DNA from: an uncultured Ruminococcus sp.
Lineage (GTDB): Bacteria; Bacillota; Clostridia; Oscillospirales; CAG-272
NCBI GenBank assembly: GCA_902791785.1
Contig: CADAXH010000113.1
Span: forward strand, 1-6,923
Direction of reading: 5' to 3'
Length of the DNA stretch: 6,923 nucleotides
Numbering within the stretch: position 1 is the first letter of the stretch; every line of letters starts with the position of its first letter. The notes beneath the pieces are model-generated. The model made no database searches. It was given only the letters and a program-made list of their open reading frames with translations, and was not told the DNA's origin. This document shows positions 1-6,230 of this stretch, in pieces. Made by a program: the position numbers and the translations under genes.

Positions 1-1
1 T

Positions 2-823
2 TGGCAACTGACATGCAGAAGCGACGGCGACAACGTTATAGAAAACGGAGAATATGCCGGAAAGACTTTTTCGGAATTTGTCAGGGATAATCCGGAATCA
101 ATCGGAACAAAAAACACATTTGACAGATTTCCTCTTCTAATAAAGCTGATTGATGCCGGTGCGGATCTGTCAATACAAGTCCATCCGAATGACGAATATG
201 CGAGGCTGCACACGAAAGAACTCGGAAAAACCGAAATGTGGTATATAGTCGAGGCAGAAAAGGGTGCCAGAATCGCATATGGTTTGAAACGAAAATACTC
301 AAGAAAAGAACTTGAAAAGGCAATTGAAGAAGGAAAGCTTGAAGAGTATGTAAACTATGTCAATGTCAAGGCAGGGGAAACATACTTCATTCCTTCAGGA
401 ACAGTCCATGCAATCTGTGCAGGTCTGTTGATTGCTGAAATACAGCAGGATTCAAACATCACATACAGAGTATATGATTACAACAGACGTCAGCCAGACG
501 GCTCGCTTAGGCAGCTTCACATTGAAGATGCACTCAATGTCATCGAAACTGTTGATCCTTCAGAAATTGAATACAAAAGTTATGACGACGTTATAGCAGA
601 ATGCCGTTTCTTCAAAGTCAGGGTAATAGAAAATCCGGAAGACGAAGTCATTGATGTGAATGAAGAGAGCTTCCTTCACATAATGTGCGTTGAAGGATCT
701 GTCAGTGTTTCTGACGAAGGCGGATCTGCTGTAGTAAACAAAGGCGGCTCGTTGTTTGTTCCAGCATCAAACGGAAAAACAACAATGACGGGCAAAGGCA
801 AAATTGTGGTTACAACATTATAG
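2..823 (+). CDS. manA: Mannose-6-phosphate isomerase, class I (5' partial)
   Basis: This is a cytosolic zinc enzyme that interconverts mannose 6-phosphate and fructose 6-phosphate, linking mannose use and GDP-mannose supply to glycolysis. The frame is open from base 2, so the true start lies outside the window; 273 residues are visible against about 310-320 for the family, so roughly 40 N-terminal residues are missing. The ATG at 236 is internal because the family's best conserved blocks lie upstream of it. The cupin metal ligands are all present: Q59 and H61 in QVHPND, E78 in KTEMWY, and H136 in PSGTVHAI. R156 in the RVYDYNR block matches the catalytic arginine. The C-terminal 80 residues form the expected beta-rich second cupin-like domain. 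The gene appears intact over the visible part and is followed 15 bases later by a membrane protein gene on the same strand, so the two are probably co-transcribed. Family assignment is very secure; the short bacillus-type form is inferred from its length. Confidence 0.95.
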   Translation, partial: WQLTCRSDGDNVIENGEYAGKTFSEFVRDNPESIGTKNTFDRFPLLIKLIDAGADLSIQVHPNDEYARLHTKELGKTEMWYIVEAEKGARIAYGLKRKYSRKELEKAIEEGKLEEYVNYVNVKAGETYFIPSGTVHAICAGLLIAEIQQDSNITYRVYDYNRRQPDGSLRQLHIEDALNVIETVDPSEIEYKSYDDVIAECRFFKVRVIENPEDEVIDVNEESFLHIMCVEGSVSVSDEGGSAVVNKGGSLFVPASNGKTTMTGKGKIVVTTL

Positions 824-838
824 AAAGAGAGGCGCAGC

Positions 839-1660
839 ATGATAACAAATATTCAGCCATTATTGATGGAAAGTACCTTTTTGGGATTAGATACAAGTAA
901 CGTTAATCCCGTATTACTCGTTGCTATTATTATCGTTGCAGGTTTAATAGCGGTAGTTTCAGCAGTGTCAGTCGGAGTTTCAATCTGGCTCGCAGTGAAA
1001 TATGTCAAATTCAACAGACGTCAGAACAGTGCAGGAATAACAGGAAGCGATGCGGCAAGAAAAATACTTGATGACAACGGACTGCAGAAAATCAGGGTAT
1101 CTGTTGTCGGATCGGTATTGTTCGGAAACAGCTATTCACACTGGTTCAAGAAAATCAGACTCAGAAGACTGACAAACAAAAAAACCAGCATTACATCGCT
1201 GGCAATGGGAGCTCAGAAATCATGTCTCGCCATTCTGGACAAAGAAAATGATCCTGATATGAGACAGAGAGTCAGACTTATTCCGCTTATAACATTCGGA
1301 CCTTTTGCCTTCATTCCTCTGTTAGCAGTAGGAGTTGCGCTGGACATCCTCGTGTTCAACACGACAGGTGTTGCAACCATTGTCTGCGCAGGGCTCGGAA
1401 TCCTGTTCTATGTTCTTTCATTTATCCTTTCAATTAAGGTTTACAAGACAGAAATAAAAGCTCAGGAAAGAGCTTATATAGTATTAAAGGAAGAAAGACT
1501 CGCTACAGACGAAGAAATCGAATTGATGAAAGAATTGTTCAAACTCTACAACATCCAGTACATCAATGATATGATTCTCGCTTTCCTCCAGGTGCTTCTG
1601 AAGATACTCCTTCTGATTGCGAAAGCACAGATGCGTTCTTCTGCAAGTTCATCAAATTAA
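839..1660 (+). CDS. YugP-like membrane protein lacking the HExxH zinc motif (probable pseudoprotease)
   Basis: The 273-residue protein is membrane-bound, with hydrophobic segments at about 24-53, 147-172, 177-200 and 244-262. Its order of blocks follows the YugP/Zn_peptidase_2 family of putative neutral zinc metallopeptidases. These are an N-terminal membrane helix, SAGITGSDAARKILDDNGL (64-82, like SGLTGAEVARRILDANGL), a G-rich strand (91-110), the helix that normally carries AAHECGHAIQ, then R-x-x-LIPLITFGP (145-155), and E-x-x-A-x-x-RA (205-212). At the zinc-binding position the residues are Q126-K-S-C-L130 instead of HECGH, so both histidines and the catalytic glutamate are gone. E205, matching the third ligand, remains. 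The frame is clean, so this is a maintained protein and probably not an active protease. The start is set by GAGAGG at 827-832, six bases before the ATG. It likely forms an operon with manA, with no obvious functional link. The alignment is from memory of the family, and the cellular role is unknown. Confidence 0.72.
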   Translation: MITNIQPLLMESTFLGLDTSNVNPVLLVAIIIVAGLIAVVSAVSVGVSIWLAVKYVKFNRRQNSAGITGSDAARKILDDNGLQKIRVSVVGSVLFGNSYSHWFKKIRLRRLTNKKTSITSLAMGAQKSCLAILDKENDPDMRQRVRLIPLITFGPFAFIPLLAVGVALDILVFNTTGVATIVCAGLGILFYVLSFILSIKVYKTEIKAQERAYIVLKEERLATDEEIELMKELFKLYNIQYINDMILAFLQVLLKILLLIAKAQMRSSASSSN

Positions 1661-1670
1661 ACAATAATTC

Positions 1671-1706
1671 AGATGAGGTGCTTATTACAGTGCCTCATTT
1701 GTTTGT
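1671..1706 (+). terminator. Rho-independent terminator-like hairpin
   Basis: Bases 1673-1681 (ATGAGGTGC) pair with 1690-1698 (GTGCCTCAT), giving nine pairs including two G-U wobbles. The stem can extend by two weak pairs at 1671-1672 with 1699-1700, and the loop is eight bases. A T-rich tail (TTTGTTTGT) follows. It lies 10 bases after the stop of the YugP-like gene and would end the manA operon before the promoter of the next gene. Confidence 0.65.
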
Positions 1707-1716
1707 AACTCAACCA

Positions 1717-1773
1717 TTGGGCAACATAACTGTAAATCTGCGTTATTGCGCAAGGCAAATCTGTTTTGTACAA
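1717..1773. promoter_or_regulatory. Three TTGNNCAA palindromes: candidate operator for the XRE regulator
   Basis: TTGGGCAA (1717-1724), TTGCGCAA (1746-1753) and TTGTACAA (1766-1773) all fit the dyad TTGNNCAA, and the second and third are perfect 8-base palindromes. The starts are 29 and 20 bases apart, close to three and two helical turns, which would place them on similar faces of the DNA. The second copy overlaps the proposed -35 box and the third the -10 box of the downstream regulator gene. Binding would therefore block its promoter. HTH_XRE repressors commonly bind such short dyads at their own promoters; that this one does so is inference. Confidence 0.5.
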
Positions 1774-1774
1774 T
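1746..1774 (+). promoter_or_regulatory. Predicted promoter of the XRE/TPR regulator gene
   Basis: A -35-like TTGCGC at 1746-1751 and a -10 TACAAT at 1769-1774 are separated by 17 bases. The -10 matches five of six consensus positions; the -35 matches only three, so the promoter would be moderate. It would give a leader of about 35-40 bases before the ATG at 1819. Its position downstream of the manA-operon terminator and overlap with two TTGNNCAA dyads support the call. Confidence 0.5.
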
Positions 1775-1818
1775 AGGACCAGAACATAATAGAAGCACTA
1801 ATCAGGGAGGACAGAAAA

Positions 1819-2865
1819 ATGGAACTCGGAAAGAAAATTAAACAATATCGCTTTAAATCAGGGCTGACGCAGGAGCAGCTTGCGGAAAAACTCGGAATAG
1901 GCGCCCAGTCTGTATCCAAATGGGAGAATTCGGTTGCAATGCCTGATATTTCCACTCTCCCTCTTCTTGCGGAAATATTCGGAATAAGCATTGATGACCT
2001 GTTTGATCTTACTACGGAACAACGCCTCAACAGAATAGAAAACAGAATGGATGCAGAAGAAGAGCTTCCTAATGACATATACTGGGAATACGAAGAGTTC
2101 CTAAAAGGTCAGATCAATACATCAGAATACAAAAAAAGGTCGACAGAACTGCTTGCATATCTGTACTGGCACAGATTGAATTCTGAAGCAAACAAGGCAT
2201 CCAGATATGCAAAAGAGGCGATTATTAACGCGCCCGGAGAAAAAGGATGTCAGTGGATTCTGAACAAAACTGAAAACCATGCAGCATGGGACTGGAACAT
2301 CTACAATCACTCAAAAGCCGTAGCTTTTTACAAGGAACTGGTGGAAACCAATCCGCAAACTGCACTCCCGTATATGTACCTTTTGGACAATCTTATTGCA
2401 GATCATCGCTCTGACGAAGCCGAATACTGGCTTGAGCGATACAGCAAAACCAAGGGTGCAAATCCTGTTATGACGGTTGTGTACAAAGCGTACATCGCGC
2501 TGGCCAGATTCGACGAATCAACCGCAGACAGAATTATGGAAGATCTATTGACAGAACAGCCTGACAATGATGCGGTTCTTTTCGAAACTGCCCAGTACTA
2601 CGCAAAAAAATGCAATTACAAAAAAGCAATAGACTTTTACGAACGTTCATTTGAAGCAGACTCAAGACGGCCACGGTTTACTGATGCTCTGATGGCAATC
2701 GCAGATATCTATGAGATAATGGAAGATTATGCGAATGCAGCAAATGCTTACGGAAGGATTGTTGAACTGCTTGAAAAAGAATGGGGATTGACCGAGGAGA
2801 CGGATTCGTACATATCTGTTGCAAATAAGGAAAAAGCCCGTTTGCTTGGAAAGAAACAAAAATAA
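1819..2865 (+). CDS. XRE-family transcriptional regulator with C-terminal TPR-like repeats
   Basis: This 348-residue cytosolic protein begins with a typical HTH_3 DNA-binding domain at residues 4-63. Helix 2 is TQEQLAEKLG (17-26), the recognition helix is around AQSVSKWENS (29-38), and the usual P-D-x-x-T-L-P-x-L-A-x-x-F-x-I-x-x-D-D-L-F ending follows. The rest is helical, with TPR-like pairs at about 165-210 and 248-325 (for example the YYAKKCNYKKAIDFYERSFE block and the ADIYEIMEDYANAANAYGRI block). Such domains usually bind a peptide or partner protein that controls the HTH. The start is firm: AGGGAGG lies eight bases before the ATG. The gene is monocistronic, with its own promoter and a terminator directly after the stop. 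Three TTGNNCAA dyads at the promoter suggest autorepression. The ligand and target genes are unknown, and no neighbour encodes an obvious signal peptide precursor. Confidence 0.85.
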   Translation: MELGKKIKQYRFKSGLTQEQLAEKLGIGAQSVSKWENSVAMPDISTLPLLAEIFGISIDDLFDLTTEQRLNRIENRMDAEEELPNDIYWEYEEFLKGQINTSEYKKRSTELLAYLYWHRLNSEANKASRYAKEAIINAPGEKGCQWILNKTENHAAWDWNIYNHSKAVAFYKELVETNPQTALPYMYLLDNLIADHRSDEAEYWLERYSKTKGANPVMTVVYKAYIALARFDESTADRIMEDLLTEQPDNDAVLFETAQYYAKKCNYKKAIDFYERSFEADSRRPRFTDALMAIADIYEIMEDYANAANAYGRIVELLEKEWGLTEETDSYISVANKEKARLLGKKQK

Positions 2866-2872
2866 CAAAAAG

Positions 2873-2905
2873 AACAGGAGCGCCGTTATGGTTTGCTCCT
2901 GTTTT
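2873..2905. terminator. Bidirectional terminator between convergent genes
   Basis: AACAGGAGC (2873-2881) pairs perfectly with GCTCCTGTT (2895-2903) around a 13-base loop. On the + strand the stem is followed by TT beyond the paired bases, and on the - strand by a T-rich run from the A-rich 2862-2871. It lies in the 52-base gap between the ends of the regulator gene (+) and the methyltransferase gene (-), so it probably serves both. Confidence 0.8.
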
Positions 2906-2917
2906 GAAATATTAACT

Positions 2918-3997
2918 CTATTTGCCTACCGCATACAGCAAAATGTCCCAGGCCGGAACTCCTGACAGTTTTCTGACAAACAATTTGTGTTCCGGAAGCA
3001 TATCATGAACAAATAGAGGTATATCAAAAATATCTTCACTTCTGTGGTAGACGGACACTTCCAGATCCGTATTGTTGTTAAGAATTGTCTCCTTTGAACC
3101 TTTCAATGCTTTGATTTCCGCACCCTCCACGTCATATTTTATAAGCAGTTGCTCATTTTTTATATCGCACACATGATCTAGAGGGAGGTATTCGACGTCT
3201 CTGTTTTTTGATCCGGACAAAGGTTTGATGTTCTGATTGACTATTTTTGATCCTCTGCCTCCGGAGTCTATGAAATGACCTGTTTCCTCCTTGTCCCATG
3301 CTGCGGCATTGACTATGATTGTATCGGGCTCAAAGAAAGTGTTTGTATATTCGGCAAGTTTCTTAAATGATTTTTCAGAAGGCTCCATACAGACTGCAAG
3401 TCTGATGGACGGATAGTCATCTATGGCCCGCCTCAGAGTGTCACCCGTATATGCTCCCAGATCTGCATATGCGGTGTATTTTTTATCCAGTATATTTCTG
3501 TATTCGGAGTTGGAACACTGACAGTCGAACAAATAATCCGGGTTGCCTGTCAGCCTGAATTTTATGATATCATCAAGAGTTCTTCTTGAGTAATCATCAC
3601 TCAGCAGTTCAAGTACTTTTTCGTGTTTTGTCCTGTTTGATTCATAAAAGGTTTCGTCAAAAAGAACATCTCCGCAAAGTGGCATGTCCGGAATGAGAGT
3701 TTCATGGGACAACCTGACTTTTTCAATGTTGTTAAGAACATTTTCAAGTCTTGATCCAAAAGCGACAAGACAGAGAAAATCACCATACAGTTCTTCAGCT
3801 TTCGACAATGTCAGAATCTCTTTTCCCCTGAACATTTTTCCGCTTCGGTAAAAGTCGTCGGATACGAAATACCCGGACACCTGTTTTCCGAGTGATTCAA
3901 CTTTCTGAGCAATCTTGTCAGCTCCGTCTCCTGTTCCGTAGAAAACTATATGCTTTTCCGTGGATGCTATTCTGTCCCAGATGTAATCCTTAAGCAT
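2918..3997 (-). CDS. FkbM-family SAM-dependent methyltransferase with N-terminal Rossmann-like domain
   Basis: The protein is expected to transfer a methyl group from SAM, typically to a hydroxyl of a sugar or secondary metabolite. Read from the ATG at 3997 it has 359 residues. Residues 17-80 look like a nucleotide-binding Rossmann unit (IVFYGTGDGADKIA, then a beta/alpha repeat), an extension often seen before FkbM domains. The FkbM core follows: ADLGAYTGDT (178-187, SAM motif I), an acidic end of strand 2 at MEPSEKSFKKL (204-214), VNAAAWD (229-235) and the signature IKYDVEGAEIKALKG (286-300). An in-frame ATG at 4042 would add 15 residues but lies deep in the upstream gene. The ATG at 3997 overlaps the SGNH stop (ATGCTTAA), typical of translational coupling, with a weak AGAAAG eight bases upstream. 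The partner SGNH hydrolase hints at glycan decoration; the substrate is unknown. No signal peptide is visible. Confidence 0.85.
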   Translation of the reverse strand: MLKDYIWDRIASTEKHIVFYGTGDGADKIAQKVESLGKQVSGYFVSDDFYRSGKMFRGKEILTLSKAEELYGDFLCLVAFGSRLENVLNNIEKVRLSHETLIPDMPLCGDVLFDETFYESNRTKHEKVLELLSDDYSRRTLDDIIKFRLTGNPDYLFDCQCSNSEYRNILDKKYTAYADLGAYTGDTLRRAIDDYPSIRLAVCMEPSEKSFKKLAEYTNTFFEPDTIIVNAAAWDKEETGHFIDSGGRGSKIVNQNIKPLSGSKNRDVEYLPLDHVCDIKNEQLLIKYDVEGAEIKALKGSKETILNNNTDLEVSVYHRSEDIFDIPLFVHDMLPEHKLFVRKLSGVPAWDILLYAVGK

Positions 3998-4587
3998 TGA
4001 ATATCTTTCTGAATGCCGGATGATTATAAATGTATTCAGCAATCAAAGCTTTGCAGACTGCATTAGGATGAACTCTGTCATTGCCGAGAAGGAAGCAGTT
4101 GCCTCCGTTTTCAAGATACCAGTCAATTCTTGACTGAACGTCAATATAGTCGATGTTGTTCTTTGCTGCGAGGTCTTTGAGTATTTCATTGCAGTTGTCG
4201 CAGTCTTTTCTCATAGGATCGTTTCTGTTCAGTTCAAAGAAAAACGGAGAAATAAATGTCGGAATTGCTCCTATTGCCCTTGATTTGTCTATGCATGCCT
4301 GCATGTTTTCCCTGTACTGTTCTGGAGTTGTTGCACTGCTTGGCGTAAGCGGACAGTCCAGTTTTCTCCAGCAGTCATTTATTCCGATAAGGAAGAATAT
4401 GAAATCCGGTTTATACGTTGCAACGTCTTCGTCGAAACGGCTGAGCATTTTTGTGCTTGTGTCTCCGGAAAATATTGGCGAGATAGCTGTCGCCCATTTT
4501 TCCAAATCCGTCACCAATAGGTCTTGCTCTGCCTACGTCTGTTGTGCTGTCTCCGTCAAATAATACTCTAACTACTTTTCTGTCCAT
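3990..4587 (-). pseudogene. SGNH/GDSL hydrolase, broken by a deletion and frameshift
   Basis: Two frames together make an SGNH-fold esterase. The first, from the ATG at 4587 (AAGGAGG 12 bases upstream), reads VRVLFDGDSTTDVGRARP with nucleophile S14 in the GDS block, continues to SYLANI, then runs out of frame to a stop at 4411-4413. The second frame takes over near 4470 with SGDTSTKMLSRFDEDV, block III LIGINDCW (oxyanion Asn) and the catalytic DRVHPN motif (His codon 4068-4070), ending at 3990. Family members normally have about 23 residues between the GYV/SYL block and SG(D/N)T, including the block II glycine. Here only about ten bases (4470-4479) lie between them. That implies loss of roughly 59 bases (3n+2), not a simple one-base error. 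A full protein would be about 217 residues. The gene probably acted on acetylated glycans or similar esters, and is now likely inactive unless the assembly is wrong at this point. Confidence 0.75.
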
Positions 4588-4623
4588 GATAATGTCATGC
4601 CTCCTTGACAAATTCTTATACTG

Positions 4624-4653
4624 ATTATATCACAAGTTGCATTAATATTACAA
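4624..4653 (-). promoter_or_regulatory. Predicted promoter for the SGNH/FkbM unit (minus strand)
   Basis: On the minus strand a perfect TATAAT (4629-4624) is preceded by TGA, giving an extended -10 (TGnTATAAT). A -35-like TTGTAA (4653-4648) lies 18 bases upstream. It would start transcription about 30 bases before the SGNH ATG at 4587, just ahead of its AAGGAGG site. The promoter still looks sound although the first gene is broken. Confidence 0.65.
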
Positions 4654-4667
4654 ATAATTAACATTTC

Positions 4668-4696
4668 TTGTCAGTAATGGAATAATGATGTATAAT
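4668..4696 (+). promoter_or_regulatory. Predicted promoter for the phosphatidyltransferase operon
   Basis: TTGTCA (4668-4673, five of six) and TATAAT (4691-4696, six of six) are separated by the ideal 17 bases, making this the best sigma-70/sigma-A type match in the window. The transcript would start about 25 bases before the ATG at 4728. It lies back to back with the minus-strand promoter, with only 14 bases between the two -35 boxes. Confidence 0.75.
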
Positions 4697-4727
4697 TAAC
4701 TCCGATATTGATTTTGGATGGTAGAAT

Positions 4728-5330
4728 ATGGACAACAGCATTGAGGAAAAGAAACACAAAAAGTCGATAATACCGAACATACTCACATCACTCAGACTGA
4801 TTGGCGCTTTGGTGACCATTTTTTTGCCGTATGATTCCACAGCATACTATATTGTTTACGGAGTCAGCGGACTGACTGATGCATTCGACGGACTTATTGC
4901 AAGAAAAACAAACAGTTCGAGTCAGTTCGGCTCCATTCTGGACAGCATTGCGGACTGGGTTTTCTATCTGGTGATGTGCTATAAGTATTTCACACCGCTG
5001 ACAAAAGTGTTGCCGGTGGTTTTCTGGGTGCTTCTCGGACTCGCAGTGGCTGTGAGAATTGTCACATACACATATGTTTATGTCAGATTCAAGAGATTTG
5101 ATGCGATTCACACATACGGAAGTAAGCTGACAGGTGCTTTCACATTCCTGACACCTTACTATTTCCTCATGGGTATACCAGTAATCGGAATGATGATAAC
5201 CGTTGTAGTCGGACTGCTTGCGTCAATTGAACAGATGATAATTCATTTTATGTACAAGGATTATGACGAGAGCATGAAATCCATATTCCTTCTCAAAAAG
5301 AAAAAGCAGGAAAAAGTAGAAGAAAACTAA
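4728..5330 (+). CDS. CDP-alcohol phosphatidyltransferase family membrane protein (PgsA-like)
   Basis: This integral membrane enzyme joins a CDP-linked lipid to an alcohol, most likely in phospholipid synthesis such as phosphatidylglycerophosphate. The 200-residue protein carries the complete family signature at 51-76: D51-x2-D54-G-x2-A-R-x8-G-x3-D72-x3-D76. These four aspartates bind the metal ions and cytidine nucleotide. Hydrophobic segments lie at about 16-33, 38-52, 76-88, 93-120 and 133-175, followed by a lysine-rich cytosolic tail (187-197). Its length suits the PgsA branch, but a cardiolipin- or inositol-type acceptor cannot be excluded, so no gene symbol is given. The start follows GGATGG six bases upstream and a near-perfect promoter. 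A DivIVA-like gene follows after 40 bases with no terminator between them, so they are probably co-transcribed. Confidence 0.88.
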   Translation: MDNSIEEKKHKKSIIPNILTSLRLIGALVTIFLPYDSTAYYIVYGVSGLTDAFDGLIARKTNSSSQFGSILDSIADWVFYLVMCYKYFTPLTKVLPVVFWVLLGLAVAVRIVTYTYVYVRFKRFDAIHTYGSKLTGAFTFLTPYYFLMGIPVIGMMITVVVGLLASIEQMIIHFMYKDYDESMKSIFLLKKKKQEKVEEN

Positions 5331-5370
5331 TTGTTCAGAAAGGTTGGGCCGGTAATCTGCGCCATTGATT

Positions 5371-6177
5371 ATGAGTGAAAAGAAGATAAAAGGTTCGTTT
5401 ATTGGCGGATATTCGAAAAAAGAAGTCAATCAGTTCATCTCAGACATGAGCATGGATTTTAAGCGCCAATCCGATGAAAAGAATGCAACAATAGAGTTTG
5501 AACGTTCAAGAGCGGAAAAAGCCGAAGAAGAACTGAAACTTGCAAATGCAAAACTGGATGAAATTGCTTTAATGGCATATAATGCCGAGCAAAGACAGAA
5601 AGAGCTTGAAAAAAGAATTTCAGATCTTGAAAAAAACAGGGTAATACTGAGCGACAAACTGGATGAAATGGCAATTTCGGCCCAGACAGCAATTACCGAT
5701 CTTGAAGAGACGAGAAAAAGGTTTGAGCAGGAATGCCTGAAGAATGAATTCAATGAAGAGAAACTTGATGCCCTGGCATGCGAGACGTATGAGATGATGA
5801 GGCAGTCAAGAGCTTCTGACGACATATATCTGAAAATTGATCAGAAAATAGAAGAGATTTTCAAAGAAGCGGACGAAAAGGCAACAGAGATAATCAAGCG
5901 CGCCCAGGCAATTGCAGACGAACTTGTCAATGAAACAAAGGAAAAGACAAAATACTACAGAGCAAACCTTGAAGATAGTTACAAGAATGCAATTACTGAG
6001 TATAAAGAGAATGTAAATGCAGCCGTTGACAATCTTTTGAGAACGGTATCCGAAGGCAGCAATGAACTGAATCACAGAATCGACAGTGTTGAAAACATTG
6101 ACAACACACCGAAAAACACACAGGTAGCGAGTGCGGTTGAACCGGAACAACAAAAAAACTGCTGCAACAAGAGTTGA
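5371..6177 (+). CDS. DivIVA-like coiled-coil protein, frame cut short at an A7 run
   Basis: Residues 7-26 (KGSFIGGYSKKEVNQFISDM) match the DivIVA/GpsB N-terminal membrane-binding and dimer motif, normally F-x-G-Y-x-x-x-E-V-x-x-F-L. The rest is highly charged heptad-rich coiled coil (about 30-120 and 140-240). Such proteins sit at poles, septa or curved membrane and recruit division or envelope factors. As written the protein has 268 residues and ends in a Cys-Cys tail at TGA 6175-6177. If the A7 run at 6152-6158 had six A residues, the frame would continue 33 codons through an amphipathic segment (VDYISSLNEKIEKFF, then KGAINALNSLINKK) to TGA 6260-6262, for 296 residues. The ATG at 5371 is taken because the upstream in-frame TAA (5353-5355) leaves only a TTG at 5365 as alternative. 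No good Shine-Dalgarno site lies at normal distance; AGAAAGG at 5337-5343 is 27 bases away. Confidence 0.75.
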   Translation: MSEKKIKGSFIGGYSKKEVNQFISDMSMDFKRQSDEKNATIEFERSRAEKAEEELKLANAKLDEIALMAYNAEQRQKELEKRISDLEKNRVILSDKLDEMAISAQTAITDLEETRKRFEQECLKNEFNEEKLDALACETYEMMRQSRASDDIYLKIDQKIEEIFKEADEKATEIIKRAQAIADELVNETKEKTKYYRANLEDSYKNAITEYKENVNAAVDNLLRTVSEGSNELNHRIDSVENIDNTPKNTQVASAVEPEQQKNCCNKS

Positions 6178-6230
6178 TTACATTTCCTCACTGAATGAAA
6201 AAATAGAAAAGTTTTTCAAGGGAGCAATCA

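Noticed and set aside
4153..4563. Long open frame on the + strand opposite the SGNH gene
   Set aside because: It is antisense to clearly homologous blocks of the hydrolase, has no ribosome site of note and shows no recognisable motif; it is a shadow frame.
5331..5358. Possible promoter TTGTTC-16-TAATCT before the DivIVA-like gene
   Set aside because: Each box matches only about three of six consensus bases, and the short gap without a terminator makes read-through from the upstream promoter simpler.
5430..5825. Serine-rich open frame on the - strand opposite the DivIVA-like gene
   Set aside because: Its composition is the complement of Glu/Lys-rich coiled-coil codons and it has no independent start signals.
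6152..6194. A AAA AAC heptamer in the correct phase for programmed -1 frameshifting in the DivIVA-like gene
   Set aside because: The -1 frame ends after only 11 codons at TGA 6192-6194 and no strong downstream stem is visible. The plausible continuation is in the other frame, so slippage or an indel in the A run fits better.
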